A DNA stretch of 64,000 nt from Shewanella acanthi (GCF_019457475.1 NZ_CP080413.1:4069652-4133651); one strand, 5' to 3'. Shown: positions 7,958 to 17,194, counted from the stretch's first letter. Notes: generated by a model from the letters alone, not told the origin. Made by a program: numbers and translations.

Positions 7958-8707
7958 ATGTCACAGGCATCTACAGAACAAACCGTATCCCTCGCGCAGT
8001 CGTTGTCCGACTCAACGGTTGATAAAATTGTCGCCAAATATGCAATGAAAGAAGTGCTCGGCAGCGACGGCGGTCCCTTTATGACCTTAGTTAGCCATAT
8101 GCCGATGGCGCAGGGCACTGTCGGTAAAGTACGCATTTTTGAAGGCGGACCACTGAATAAATTGGTGACCTGCTCCATCGTTGTGCCACAAATTTTCTTA
8201 GACTCGCACATGCTCTACGGCTTTATGCCATCGGACAGCGCCGTGCCCCACTTCACCTTAGATTCGGTCAAGGCTGGCGAGCAGTTCGCCTTCCACTTGG
8301 ATCTCACTCCAAGAGTCGACTTAGGCGCCCATACCAACTACATGAACCAAGTATTTTGGCCGCTGACCGAACAGTTCGACGCCGCCGAAGCGATTGAAGG
8401 TATTGAGCACGCGCACATTTCACCACGCCAACGCGCCATTATGTCGCCATGGATGCTGGTTCACCGCGCGAGTGAAGACGCCTTTAAAAACCTGTTCCCC
8501 CATGTCGATGGGTACCTGAATTACTGGTACGGCCTTGTAGAGCGCGGTATCGATAGCCCTATTTCTGCGACTGACTTAGTCAACCGCGACAAGGCTAACC
8601 GCGCCGCCATTTTTAGCCCCGAAATCGACCCTGTATGGGGACGCATCGAAGGCCTCATCGGCAAGCAAGCTGGCGAGCAACTGCGCGCCATCCTTCGCGG
8701 TGAATAG
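7958..8707 (+). CDS. RCCR-like protein (ferredoxin-dependent bilin reductase superfamily)
   Basis: 249 residues from the ATG at 7958, which follows the amidase stop by 53 bases. The pattern PHFTLD (97-102), FHLDLTPRVDLGAHTNYM (112-129), SPWMLVHRAS (163-172) and NRDKANRAAIF (209-219), with EID near 222-224, resembles plant red chlorophyll catabolite reductase. From memory, RCCR has the equivalents APNFVVEL, LILDLPHRKDLVLNPDYL, SPSLFVRSAF and ERRDKSFRRKSI in the same order and spacing. RCCR and bilin reductases reduce open-chain tetrapyrroles with ferredoxin. Membership rests on my recall of the plant protein; a bilin substrate is inference. Confidence 0.65.
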   Translation: MSQASTEQTVSLAQSLSDSTVDKIVAKYAMKEVLGSDGGPFMTLVSHMPMAQGTVGKVRIFEGGPLNKLVTCSIVVPQIFLDSHMLYGFMPSDSAVPHFTLDSVKAGEQFAFHLDLTPRVDLGAHTNYMNQVFWPLTEQFDAAEAIEGIEHAHISPRQRAIMSPWMLVHRASEDAFKNLFPHVDGYLNYWYGLVERGIDSPISATDLVNRDKANRAAIFSPEIDPVWGRIEGLIGKQAGEQLRAILRGE

Positions 8708-8775
8708 TTAACGAAATCCAGAACCCAATTCCTCAACCAAAAATAACGAGCTAAGCAGCGAGAAAGGGAAGCACT

Positions 8776-10044
8776 ATGAAATTAACCGCCGAGCATTTTG
8801 TAGAAAACATGAGCGCCGAGGAAAAAGAGCGTGCGCAGCGAGTCGAAAACATTCTTCCTATCATCAAAGCGGCTGCGGCTCAGGTCGACCGTGACGGCGA
8901 GTTCCACCTGCCTCACGTTAAAACCTTTAGCGAGGCAGGGTTGTTAGGGCTGATTATTCCTAAGGAATACGGCGGCTTAGGTGGTGGCTTGCGTGATATG
9001 GCTGCGGCAACGTTTGCCTTGGGCACCGTTTGTCCATCAACCGCACTGTGTTTCTTCTTCCATTGCTCCTCCGCTTCACGCGGCTTATTAGCCCTTGAAG
9101 CTCTAGAGGCGGGTCTATTTAATGAACAAGAAGCCAAGTTGGTTAAACCCTTCGCCGAAAAAGTGCTGACCACTATGGGGCACGAAGGCCGTTGGCTCGC
9201 CAACTTCGCCAGCGAATCAGTGAAATCGGAAAAAGCTGCTATCACTATCTCCACAAAGGCTCAGAAGGTTGAAGGCGGTTATTTGCTTAATGGTATTAAG
9301 GCCTTTGGTTGCGCAACGGGTATTGCTGATCAGTATCTGGTTACCGCCAGTTTAGAGGGGTATGAAGATGCCAGCGGCCTTGCGACTTTTTTCGTTGCTA
9401 AGGATGCCGAGGGTGTGAGTGAGCGCCAAAAATGGGATGCCATAGGTATGCGCGGCTCGGCCACTCACGGTCTGATCCTCAAAGATGTATTTGTTGCCGA
9501 TAACGACGCTCTTACCGTTCCCGGTGCTTTTGTGCGCTGTATGCAGATGAGTCGTGGCAGCTTTGTCGGTAATCAATTAGCCAGTATTGCCGTGTACTTA
9601 GGTCAGGCTTGGTCTATCTACCAACAAACCCTCACCACTCTCACCAGTAGCAAATTTGGTGATTCAGACAAATCCATTGCCAGCTCACCAATGCACCAAC
9701 AGTTAATTGGTGAAATGATGTGTGACCTCGAAACCGCAACCCTTTGGCTTCGCCGCCAGTTGGATTTAGAAACAGCAGAGCCAGAAATCCTTCCAAAACA
9801 AGACGTCGTAAAACGCTGGCGCCTGTGTAAGGGTGTGGTAGCCGAAGCAGGCTTTAGTGTGGCGGTCAACGCACTCAAATGTACTGGCACCACAGGCACC
9901 GGATTCTCTAACCCTAGCGCCCACGGTTTACGGGAAATGGCCATGGCATTGGTGCAAGCCTTCCCCGCTGAACGTGGCCGCCTGATGGCAGCACAAATGG
10001 AAGTTGAGGGTGCAGAGCAGAGCCAATTTGGCGTAAAAAAATAA
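8776..10044 (+). CDS. Acyl-CoA-dehydrogenase-fold flavoprotein (dehydrogenase or flavin-dependent monooxygenase)
   Basis: 422 residues with the acyl-CoA dehydrogenase layout. The N-terminal helical part has LLGLIIPKEYGGLGGGLRDMA (about 56-76). The mid beta domain has WDAIGMRGSATHGL followed by LKDVFV (about 223-244). A C-terminal helical part follows. The usual acyl-CoA catalytic Glu motif near the C-terminus is not evident; instead GLREMAMALVQAF appears. This suits the HpaB/DszC-like class that uses reduced flavin from a separate reductase, and an NtaB/HpaC-like reductase lies at 24584-25075. Ribosome site AGGGAAG. It is in the same operon as the RCCR-like and aldehyde dehydrogenase genes. 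Confidence 0.75.
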   Translation: MKLTAEHFVENMSAEEKERAQRVENILPIIKAAAAQVDRDGEFHLPHVKTFSEAGLLGLIIPKEYGGLGGGLRDMAAATFALGTVCPSTALCFFFHCSSASRGLLALEALEAGLFNEQEAKLVKPFAEKVLTTMGHEGRWLANFASESVKSEKAAITISTKAQKVEGGYLLNGIKAFGCATGIADQYLVTASLEGYEDASGLATFFVAKDAEGVSERQKWDAIGMRGSATHGLILKDVFVADNDALTVPGAFVRCMQMSRGSFVGNQLASIAVYLGQAWSIYQQTLTTLTSSKFGDSDKSIASSPMHQQLIGEMMCDLETATLWLRRQLDLETAEPEILPKQDVVKRWRLCKGVVAEAGFSVAVNALKCTGTTGTGFSNPSAHGLREMAMALVQAFPAERGRLMAAQMEVEGAEQSQFGVKK

Positions 10045-10078
10045 GCCAAGTGCCTCGTGCCTAAAAGGAATCAGCTCA

Positions 10079-11515
10079 ATGAACCAGCTACCTAAGCAAC
10101 AAAACTATATCGACGGACAGTGGCAAGCACCGCAGCTGGATCTTCAGCGCGCGCTACATAACGCCAATACCGGTGAGCAAATCGGCGCTCAATTTAGCAG
10201 TTCGGCCGCACAAATCGACGCTGCAATTCAAAGCGCCTATAACGCCTTCGAGAGTGGCCGCTGGTCGCAGCTAAGCTACGATGAACGCGCTGCGTATCTT
10301 GAGAAAATCGCCAGCAACCTTGGTCAGCACGGTCAAAGTATTGAGATGTGTGACGCCCTGCAAACTGGCGTACTGCAATCGCTCACTAAGCAATTTGCCA
10401 GTGTCTGCGCCATGGCCTTTACCAATGCGGCGAACCTATTAAGGGCACTTCCCGCCGAAACCGAATATGAAGGCGCCAAGCAAAATGCGATTGTTCTAGA
10501 GCGTTTACCTTTAGGCGTCGCCGCCATTATCGCCCCTTGGAATGCGCCATCGGGTATTGCCTGCCATAAGATTGCCAGTGCACTCGCAGCGGGTTGCCCC
10601 GTACTCTTTAAACCCTCCGAATGGGCGGCAGGTTCTGCGCAGGCCATAGCCCAAGCGATTGTTGATGCCGACTTACCCCATGGCACCTTTCAACTACTCC
10701 ATGGCGACGGCAAGGTTGGCGCAGCGCTTTGTAGTGACGATCGCGTCGCCGCGGTGTCATTTACTGGCGGCGCCCTCGGTGGTGAAGCGGTTGGTGGCGT
10801 TTGCGGTGCCAATATCAAACCCGCGCAGTTAGAACTCGGTGGTAACAATGCCCTTGTTGTGCTTGCAAGCGCCGATTTAGATGCCGCCGCCGATGGCATT
10901 ATTACCGGCATGACAACCCTTAACGGCCAATGGTGCCGTGCTCTAGGTCGCTTAATAGTGCACAGCTCTGTAGCCGATGGGTTACTTGCTAAAGTCGCCT
11001 CGCGCCTCGAAACCTTAGTCATCGGTGAATCAACCTCCGCGAGCAGCCAAATGGGGCCGCTGGTGCATCAAGGTCATTGGCAACATGTGCAGCAGCGCAT
11101 TGCAGAATACGTTGAGCTTGGCGCTGAACTTATCCGCCCATCGACTGTGCCAGCCCATTTAACGGGTTGGTTTATGGCACCGACACTGATCACAGGCCTC
11201 AGTGGCGAAGCCTGTCGCGAAGAGATCTTTGGCCCCGTCGCCACAGTACACACCTTCGAGACGGCAGAACAAGCAACACAACTTGCCAACCAAACCGACT
11301 ATGGCTTAGCGGCCTATGTGTTTGGCGCCGAAGCGGATGCTTGGCCAGTGGCTCGTAAACTGCGGGCAGGTGTTATCAAGATTAATGGCGTATCGCTATT
11401 TGCCCTTCGCGGCGATTTACCCCGCGCCGCCTGGGGCAAGAGTGGTCTAGGCGATGAAGGAACACGGGAAACCTTCGAGTTTTTCCGAGGCACCCGCGTT
11501 ATCGGCATCGCCTAA
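10079..11515 (+). CDS. NAD(P)-dependent aldehyde dehydrogenase
   Basis: 478 residues of the ALDH superfamily, with the substrate-channel PWN motif (153-155), general base Glu252 in LELGGNNAL and catalytic Cys286 in NGQWCRALGR. A KPSEW segment near 178-182 binds the cofactor. It oxidises an aldehyde to a carboxylate in the cytoplasm. AAGGA precedes the start. The operon holds a second ALDH, only distantly similar, so two different aldehydes may arise in the pathway (for example from vinyl or formyl side groups), or one enzyme may act on a ring-opening product. Confidence 0.9.
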   Translation: MNQLPKQQNYIDGQWQAPQLDLQRALHNANTGEQIGAQFSSSAAQIDAAIQSAYNAFESGRWSQLSYDERAAYLEKIASNLGQHGQSIEMCDALQTGVLQSLTKQFASVCAMAFTNAANLLRALPAETEYEGAKQNAIVLERLPLGVAAIIAPWNAPSGIACHKIASALAAGCPVLFKPSEWAAGSAQAIAQAIVDADLPHGTFQLLHGDGKVGAALCSDDRVAAVSFTGGALGGEAVGGVCGANIKPAQLELGGNNALVVLASADLDAAADGIITGMTTLNGQWCRALGRLIVHSSVADGLLAKVASRLETLVIGESTSASSQMGPLVHQGHWQHVQQRIAEYVELGAELIRPSTVPAHLTGWFMAPTLITGLSGEACREEIFGPVATVHTFETAEQATQLANQTDYGLAAYVFGAEADAWPVARKLRAGVIKINGVSLFALRGDLPRAAWGKSGLGDEGTRETFEFFRGTRVIGIA

Positions 11516-11557
11516 TAGCATTTTCTAAGGCCATGTAAGCAAAGAGATTAAAATAAG

Positions 11558-13015
11558 ATGAAACAGACTGAGCTTTTAATTGGCGGACGCGATATAGCCC
11601 CGAGTAGCGGCCAATATTTCGATGTACTTGCACCCGAAACCGAGCAACTTTTTGCCCGTGCGGCGCAGGCGAATAAAGATGATGTGGAGCTTGCTGTCCG
11701 CACTGCGCGTCAGGGGTTTAATACCTGGTCGTCATTGGCGCCAAAACAGCGTGAAGCTGCACTGCTTAGAGCCGCCGATATCGTTGCCGCCGAAGGCATG
11801 AGCCGACTGCTCGATACCTTAATCGATGAAAGTGGCTCGGCCATCACTAAAGCGACCTTCGAGATTAACTACACAGTGGATCTGCTGCGCACTGCAGCCG
11901 GTGAAGCACGTCGCTTATATGGCGAAACCTTTCCTAACGACAATCCGCAGCGCATGTCCATGGTGTTTCGTCATCCCGTCGGCGTGGTTGCCGTCGTCTC
12001 GCCTTACAATGCACCGTTATCGCTACTGACCAAGATGGCGGCCTTTCCGCTGGCGGCGGGCAACAGTGTGGTGATTAAGCCTTCAGAACAAACCCCGACC
12101 ATCGCTATCGAATTTGCCAAAATTCTGCTCGAAGCGGGCATCCCTGCAGATGCCATCAACGTAGTCACAGGCTTTGGCGCTGAGTGCGGCGCGCCACTCG
12201 TTGAACACCCTGAAGTAAACTGCATCGCGCTCACTGGTTCGACCCAAACCGGCATCCATATCGGCGCTACGGCAATGAAGCGCATGGTACGCGCCCAGTT
12301 GGAACTCGGCGGCAAAAGCGCTGCGCTGGTGTTAGACGACGTCGACCCAGTCAAGGCCGCTGCGATTGTAGCGCAGGGTATCTTCACCCACGGCGGACAA
12401 ATTTGCATGGCAAACAGCCGAGTGATTGTCGCAAAAAGCATTTATGCCGAGTTTATTAATGCCCTTAAAGCGGCTGCCGAGAGCTTGCCCATTGGCGATT
12501 TACGTAATCCTAAAACGGTTTATGGCCCGCTGATTAACCGCGCCGCGGTAGACAAAATCAGTCAGCATATTCGCGATGCGGTCGCAAGCGGCGCCGAAAT
12601 CCTTACAGGTGGTAAGCCGCTCAACTACCCCAATGGTGAACCGAGTTTAGTGTTTCAACCGACCGTATTATTGAACTCCCCCACGAGCTGTAGCGCCTGG
12701 CGTGATGAGTCATTTGGCCCACTCACCAATGTGGTGGTCGCCGATGACTTAGATCATGCCATTAAGCTTGCCAACGACTCCCAGTTTGGCCTCTCGGCCA
12801 GTGTGTTGACCAAGAATATCTATGCCGCGATGCGCGCCGCGAAGGAAATCGATGCAGGCTCAGTGCATATCGGCATGCATTCCTTCCAGAGCAATGCGCT
12901 GGCCCCGATTGGTGGCAGCAAGTTATCTGGCTTAGGTCGCAGTGGTGGCGCCTATTCCACCGAGGAATTTACCGAGGTGAAATGGGTCAGCATCGAAATC
13001 AATGCCGATCTATAA
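11558..13015 (+). CDS. NAD(P)-dependent aldehyde dehydrogenase (second paralogue)
   Basis: 485 residues, ALDH superfamily, nearer to the salicylaldehyde/benzaldehyde dehydrogenase branch by general appearance. SPYNAPL (148-154) replaces the common PWN. The general base is Glu249 (QLELGGKSA) and the nucleophile is Cys283 (GGQICMANSR). The cofactor segment is KPSEQTP. It starts 42 bases after the previous ALDH stop and ends 15 bases before the alpha/beta-hydrolase-fold gene, so it is firmly inside the operon. Aldehyde substrate unknown. Confidence 0.9.
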   Translation: MKQTELLIGGRDIAPSSGQYFDVLAPETEQLFARAAQANKDDVELAVRTARQGFNTWSSLAPKQREAALLRAADIVAAEGMSRLLDTLIDESGSAITKATFEINYTVDLLRTAAGEARRLYGETFPNDNPQRMSMVFRHPVGVVAVVSPYNAPLSLLTKMAAFPLAAGNSVVIKPSEQTPTIAIEFAKILLEAGIPADAINVVTGFGAECGAPLVEHPEVNCIALTGSTQTGIHIGATAMKRMVRAQLELGGKSAALVLDDVDPVKAAAIVAQGIFTHGGQICMANSRVIVAKSIYAEFINALKAAAESLPIGDLRNPKTVYGPLINRAAVDKISQHIRDAVASGAEILTGGKPLNYPNGEPSLVFQPTVLLNSPTSCSAWRDESFGPLTNVVVADDLDHAIKLANDSQFGLSASVLTKNIYAAMRAAKEIDAGSVHIGMHSFQSNALAPIGGSKLSGLGRSGGAYSTEEFTEVKWVSIEINADL

Positions 13016-13030
13016 GATGGGAACGTAAAG

Positions 13031-13867
13031 ATGAGTAACATTAAGATCATCAAAGGCTACGCCCAAACCGAACTAGGGCAAATTCATTATCTAGAGACGG
13101 TTCCAGCTCTTAAACAGGGACAAGAACTGGGTCAGCAAGAATTGCCGAACTTAGCGTTACCGACATTAGTGCTGCTGCACCAAACCCCCAGCAGTGGGGA
13201 AATGTTCCGCCCGCTGATGCAGCTTTTGGGTAACGATTTTCACTGCATAGCACCGGACTTTATCGGCTTTGGTAATAGCGACGCCATCTGCGGCGAACAT
13301 AGCGTGACGCTCTATGCCAGCAGCGTGTTTCAATGCCTGCAGTATTTGTCAGTATCTAAGCCTATTATCTTTGGTCACCATACTGGGGTAGCAGTTGCGG
13401 CTCAGTTGGAGCACGACTACCCCGGCTTTTGCAGCAAGCTGATTTTCTCGGGTCCAACCCTGCTAACAGATGCACAAAAAGTCAGTCTGCCAAGCTCGGT
13501 TGTGGATTCGAGCGTGGATGAGGCGGGCGAATTTATGCTGCGTTACTGGCAGAAAATTCGTGGCAAGGATACCCAAGTGCCACTCGCCCTTAGCCTACGT
13601 GAATGCCTGCTCGCCCTCGGTTTAGGCGCGAACTACAAAAAGGCCTATCAGGCGGTGGCGGAGCAGGATTTTGCAAAGCAAATTCAAGGTATTCAATGCC
13701 CAACCTTGGTCTTTGCCGGTGAGCGTGATGTACTACGCCCTATGGTTGCGCCCACGGTCGAGTTACTGCCCAAGGGTCAAGCGGCTGAAATTGGCGATGC
13801 CTCGACCTATGTGTGCGAGACCCACAGCGAGCAGCTTGCACAATTGATAAAACAGTTTTGTATTTGA
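13031..13867 (+). CDS. Alpha/beta-hydrolase-fold protein with His at the nucleophile elbow
   Basis: 278 residues, alpha/beta hydrolase fold: LLHQTPSSGEMF near 48-59 (oxyanion region), IAPDFIGFGNSD (73-84), then the elbow FGHHTGVAVAAQ (114-125). At the G-x-Nuc-x-G position the nucleophile is His117, not Ser, Cys or Asp. An acid (AGERDVL) and a late His (CETHSEQLA) remain. Related hydrolases open lactams or remove formyl groups (for example N-formylmaleamate deformylase NicD), but the altered elbow makes ordinary serine chemistry unlikely. It sits directly before an isochorismatase-type amidase, as nicD-like and nicF-like genes do in nicotinate clusters. Confidence 0.75.
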   Translation: MSNIKIIKGYAQTELGQIHYLETVPALKQGQELGQQELPNLALPTLVLLHQTPSSGEMFRPLMQLLGNDFHCIAPDFIGFGNSDAICGEHSVTLYASSVFQCLQYLSVSKPIIFGHHTGVAVAAQLEHDYPGFCSKLIFSGPTLLTDAQKVSLPSSVVDSSVDEAGEFMLRYWQKIRGKDTQVPLALSLRECLLALGLGANYKKAYQAVAEQDFAKQIQGIQCPTLVFAGERDVLRPMVAPTVELLPKGQAAEIGDASTYVCETHSEQLAQLIKQFCI

Positions 13868-13914
13868 TTGGCCCAAGACCAGTTGATGTATTCAAATTCA
13901 GTAAGGCTAACTAA

Positions 13915-14514
13915 ATGGATTTACAAAGAAACGCGATAGATTTAGGTCAGCGACCCGCCTTAATATTGGTGGATATGGTCAACGGCTTTACCGACCCTAG
14001 CTGTCCACTCGGCGCCGAGTGCGAGTCGGTTGTTGAGCATAACAAACTGCTACTCGATGCCTTTAGGGCGGCAAATTTACCGGTCATTTTCACCACAGTG
14101 GTTTACCACAACGCGGCGCAGGCCAATGTGTTTCGCGCCCGTATCGATGCGCTTAATCTACTCACCCCCGATTCCCATTGGGTAAAGGTCGATTCGCGTT
14201 TAGAGCCTAAAGCCAATGAAATCGTGCTAGAAAAACGCTGGGCGAGCGCCTTTTTCGCCACCGATTTAGCGCAGCAGTTAGTGGCCTTAAAGGTCGATTC
14301 CTTAGTGGTAACAGGGCTCACCACCAGCGGCTGTGTGCGTGCGACTGTGGTCGATGGCCTGCAACATAACTATCCCGTGGTGGTTGCCGAAGAGGCCGTA
14401 GGCGATCGCAATCAAAACGCCCACAAAGCTAACTTACACGATATGCATGCTAAGTATGCCGATGTTCAGTCGTGCAGTCAGATACTTAATTCCTTGAAAC
14501 AATTATTAATATAA
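13915..14514 (+). CDS. Isochorismatase-family amidase, maleamate amidohydrolase-like
   Basis: 199 residues of the cysteine hydrolase (isochorismatase) family with the Asp20-Lys107-Cys140 triad: ALILVDMVNGF, EIVLEKRWASAFF and TGLTTSGCVRATVVD. The TTSGCVRATV segment is typical of the maleamate amidase/N-carbamoylsarcosine amidase branch, which removes ammonia from a half-amide. In the proposed route it would convert a substituted maleamate to the dicarboxylate. It stands between the alpha/beta-hydrolase-fold gene and the FAD monooxygenase in the operon. The ribosome site is weak. A related amidase lies at 22587-23279. Confidence 0.88.
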   Translation: MDLQRNAIDLGQRPALILVDMVNGFTDPSCPLGAECESVVEHNKLLLDAFRAANLPVIFTTVVYHNAAQANVFRARIDALNLLTPDSHWVKVDSRLEPKANEIVLEKRWASAFFATDLAQQLVALKVDSLVVTGLTTSGCVRATVVDGLQHNYPVVVAEEAVGDRNQNAHKANLHDMHAKYADVQSCSQILNSLKQLLI

Positions 14515-14533
14515 CTAGATAGGACAGCAGTTT

Positions 14534-15757
14534 ATGGCAATTTCATCTGCAAATAGTTACCAAGCGCCCATTATCATCGCCGGAGCGGGCCCAGCCGGTT
14601 CGCTGCTCGCCCTGTACCTCGGTCAACGCAATATTCCCGTGGTGCTGCTGGAGAAAGAAGCTAGCTTACCCATAGACTTACGGGCATCGACCTTTCATCC
14701 GCCATCGCTCGAGATGCTCGATGAGGTCGGCATCGCTGAGGCCATGATCGCTAAGGGGTTAGTGGTTGACCGCTATCAGTACCGCGACCGCAAGACCAAC
14801 GAAGTGGCCGAATTTAATATGCAGCTGATTGCCGACGAGACCCGTTTTCCGTTTCGTTTGCAGTTAGAGCAATACGAGATGACCCTGCTGGCGCAGGAGA
14901 AGCTCAAAGAATGTCCAAGTGTAACCACACTGTTTTCCCACCAGCTAATCACCTTCGAGCAGGACGCCAATGGCGTAACCGCCATAGTGAACAGCCCAGA
15001 AGGAGAGCGTCGCATCGAAGGCAGTTTTGTGGTCGGCTGCGAAGGTGCGTCGAGCAATGTGCGTAAATCAGCGGGAATTGGTTTTGGTGGCTTCACCTAC
15101 GATGAAAAGTTCCTCGTTGCTAGCACCTCCTTCCCCTTCGAGACAGTGTTCGACAACCTGTCCTATGTGAATTACGTGTCCGACCCAGACGAGTGGTGCG
15201 TTATCCTGCGTACCGACAAACTCTGGCGCGTACTCTGGCCGACAGACCCTAAAGAAACCAATTTAGACAAATACTTAACCGATGAGTATATCCAGCAGCG
15301 TTTGCAGCACTTATACGCCAAAGAAGGCGACTACCACATTGGTCACCGTACTCTGTATAACGTGCACCAAAGGGTTGCGGAAACCTATTTCAATGGCCGC
15401 GCCATTTTAGCGGGCGATGCCTGCCACCTGAACAACCCGCTAGGCGGCATGGGCATGAACGGTGGTCTACACGATGCCTTTAACCTAGCACAAAAGCTCA
15501 CCGAAATTATGCTCAACGGTGCCGACTATCTGCCGCTGTTTGAGCAATATAACCGCCAACGCAAGGACTTAGCTGTGCGTTTTGTGCAAGAGCACACGAT
15601 TGCGAATAAGAAGATGATGGAGTCCACCGACCCAGACATTCAGCGCCAACGTCAGCAAAACTTTATGCAAACCGCCGCCGACCCAGTAAAGGCCAAGGCC
15701 TTTATTATGGAGCGCGGCATGCTGAACTGCGTTCGAGAATCTTTGCTAGTGGAATAG
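14534..15757 (+). CDS. Class A FAD-dependent monooxygenase
   Basis: 407 residues with the FAD dinucleotide fold GAGPAGS (17-23), a GCEGASSNVRK segment (the DG motif, with Glu in place of the usual Asp), and the second FAD motif AGDACHLNNPLGGMGMNGG (about 293-311). These define the PHBH-type aromatic hydroxylases, which use NAD(P)H and oxygen on electron-rich rings. Family relatives include 6-hydroxynicotinate monooxygenase (NicC) and 2-polyprenylphenol hydroxylases. It is the last gene of the amidase operon, 19 bases after the amidase and before a strong terminator. The likely substrate is a hydroxylated N-heterocycle or pyrrole; unproven. Confidence 0.88.
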   Translation: MAISSANSYQAPIIIAGAGPAGSLLALYLGQRNIPVVLLEKEASLPIDLRASTFHPPSLEMLDEVGIAEAMIAKGLVVDRYQYRDRKTNEVAEFNMQLIADETRFPFRLQLEQYEMTLLAQEKLKECPSVTTLFSHQLITFEQDANGVTAIVNSPEGERRIEGSFVVGCEGASSNVRKSAGIGFGGFTYDEKFLVASTSFPFETVFDNLSYVNYVSDPDEWCVILRTDKLWRVLWPTDPKETNLDKYLTDEYIQQRLQHLYAKEGDYHIGHRTLYNVHQRVAETYFNGRAILAGDACHLNNPLGGMGMNGGLHDAFNLAQKLTEIMLNGADYLPLFEQYNRQRKDLAVRFVQEHTIANKKMMESTDPDIQRQRQQNFMQTAADPVKAKAFIMERGMLNCVRESLLVE

Positions 15758-15787
15758 AGGCAGTGTGGAGTGATTGTGAAATAAACG

Positions 15788-15815
15788 AAAGGGGCTAAAA
15801 GCCCCTTTTATTTTT
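15788..15815 (+). terminator. Terminator after the FAD monooxygenase
   Basis: AAAGGGGC-TAAAA-GCCCCTTT followed by TATTTTTTAT. It closes the long catabolic operon and marks the left border of the restriction-modification module. Confidence 0.85.
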
Positions 15816-15848
15816 TATCTGAAAATCCGTCTTACAGCTTGGAAGGTG

Positions 15849-17174
15849 TTAGCCAGCCAATCTTTGTCCATCAATTAAGGATTCCGCAGTGTCCAAGGCA
15901 TCAATCATCTGCTCTGCTACTGCATCGATAACTTTCATACACACAGAGTTCCCAAACTGCTTATAGATCTGGCCTTGTGAAACAGCATCTACGATAAAGT
16001 TTTCAGGGAAGCCTTGTAATCTTGCGCATTCTCTAGGTGTTAGCTTTCTAGGGTTCTTGCCTATATCGCTTTGGTCTATCAGGATTTCAGAGCCGTCTTT
16101 ATAATAACGGGCACTAATTGTATTAGTGTATTCGCTCTCAGAATTGTAAAGCGTGTAACCAAATCCATTCCCTTTCGTTTTGTGTCCTTCTTTACGCTTC
16201 TGATGTCCTTCCCACAATTTGTCTGAAATGGTGTAAACATCTTTATTATGCTTTGCTTTATCGGCAACCAACTCAGAATTTGTCTGCAGAATGTCCCCCA
16301 CTCTTGTTGGTGCGTATGACGGAGTTGGCCAACTAAAGATCTCATTGAAATCCACATCACCAAAATAGTCTTTATCAAACCCAACGATAAAAATGCGCTC
16401 ACGGTTTTGTGGTACTCCAAAATCAGCGGCGCGCAGTACTTTGAAATCAACCCAGTAATTGAGTTTTTCAGTTAAAGCATGACGAGCTTCTTCACTCATT
16501 GGAATATCTGTGGGAATTTCTTGCTTATGGTTGCCCTTCAGAATATCTACGATTGTTGCCAGCGTTCGGCCTTTATCGTGGCCTTTAAGCTGCTTAACAT
16601 TTTCGAGTAAAAAAGCTTTTGGCCTTTTCTCTACCAATATTCGTTGAATTTCGAAGAACATCGTACCGCGAGTGTCACTAAATCCTTGCTTTAGACCAGC
16701 TTGTGAGAAGGATTGGCAAGGGAAACCGCCAAGTAAAATATCGTGGTCTTTAATGTCTGCAGCTTTAATTAAGGTGATATCTCCGTTAGGCATTTCACCG
16801 TAATTAGCTAGATAAGTTTTTTGAGCGAATTTATCCCACTCGGAGGTAAACACACATTTACCTCCTAGTTTCTGAAAAGGTAGACGAATTCCGCCAATTC
16901 CCGCGAATAAATCGATGAACTTAAATCGGTTCTGAGTAGATGGGTTGTGTCTAAATGGAGCCTTTTCTAGGTGCGTGTTCATAACACTTTCAAGCTCCAG
17001 AATAGCATTCCACTTAACTGCCGTTGGGGAATGCTCTCCATCTTCCCACCCTCTGACCGTTCGCTCACCTGCAGATGACATACCTAACAAATTTGCAAAT
17101 TCTGTGCGACCGATCCCGAGGCTTTCCCTTAAGTTTCTGATATATTCAGATTTTGATTCAATTGTTGTAGTCAT
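15849..17174 (-). CDS. DNA cytosine-5 methyltransferase with N-terminal HTH
   Basis: 441 residues. Residues 10-60 form an XRE-like helix-turn-helix (IRNLRESLGIGRTEFANLLG...RTVRGWEDG), a feature of autoregulating methyltransferases such as M.EcoRII or M.SsoII. The C5-MTase motifs follow: I (FIDLFAGIGGIR, 86-97), IV with catalytic Cys153 (GGFPCQSFSQAG), VI (ENV, 191-193), VIII (QNRER, 256-260), a target-recognition region around 300-370, and IX/X (LTPRECARLQGFP, FGNSV). It modifies cytosine in a sequence that cannot be read from the protein and protects the host against the divergent restriction genes. Base composition is AT-richer than its neighbours. Confidence 0.93.
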   Translation of the reverse strand: MTTTIESKSEYIRNLRESLGIGRTEFANLLGMSSAGERTVRGWEDGEHSPTAVKWNAILELESVMNTHLEKAPFRHNPSTQNRFKFIDLFAGIGGIRLPFQKLGGKCVFTSEWDKFAQKTYLANYGEMPNGDITLIKAADIKDHDILLGGFPCQSFSQAGLKQGFSDTRGTMFFEIQRILVEKRPKAFLLENVKQLKGHDKGRTLATIVDILKGNHKQEIPTDIPMSEEARHALTEKLNYWVDFKVLRAADFGVPQNRERIFIVGFDKDYFGDVDFNEIFSWPTPSYAPTRVGDILQTNSELVADKAKHNKDVYTISDKLWEGHQKRKEGHKTKGNGFGYTLYNSESEYTNTISARYYKDGSEILIDQSDIGKNPRKLTPRECARLQGFPENFIVDAVSQGQIYKQFGNSVCMKVIDAVAEQMIDALDTAESLIDGQRLAG

Positions 17175-17194
17175 TTTTGTAATTTCTGCGCACT

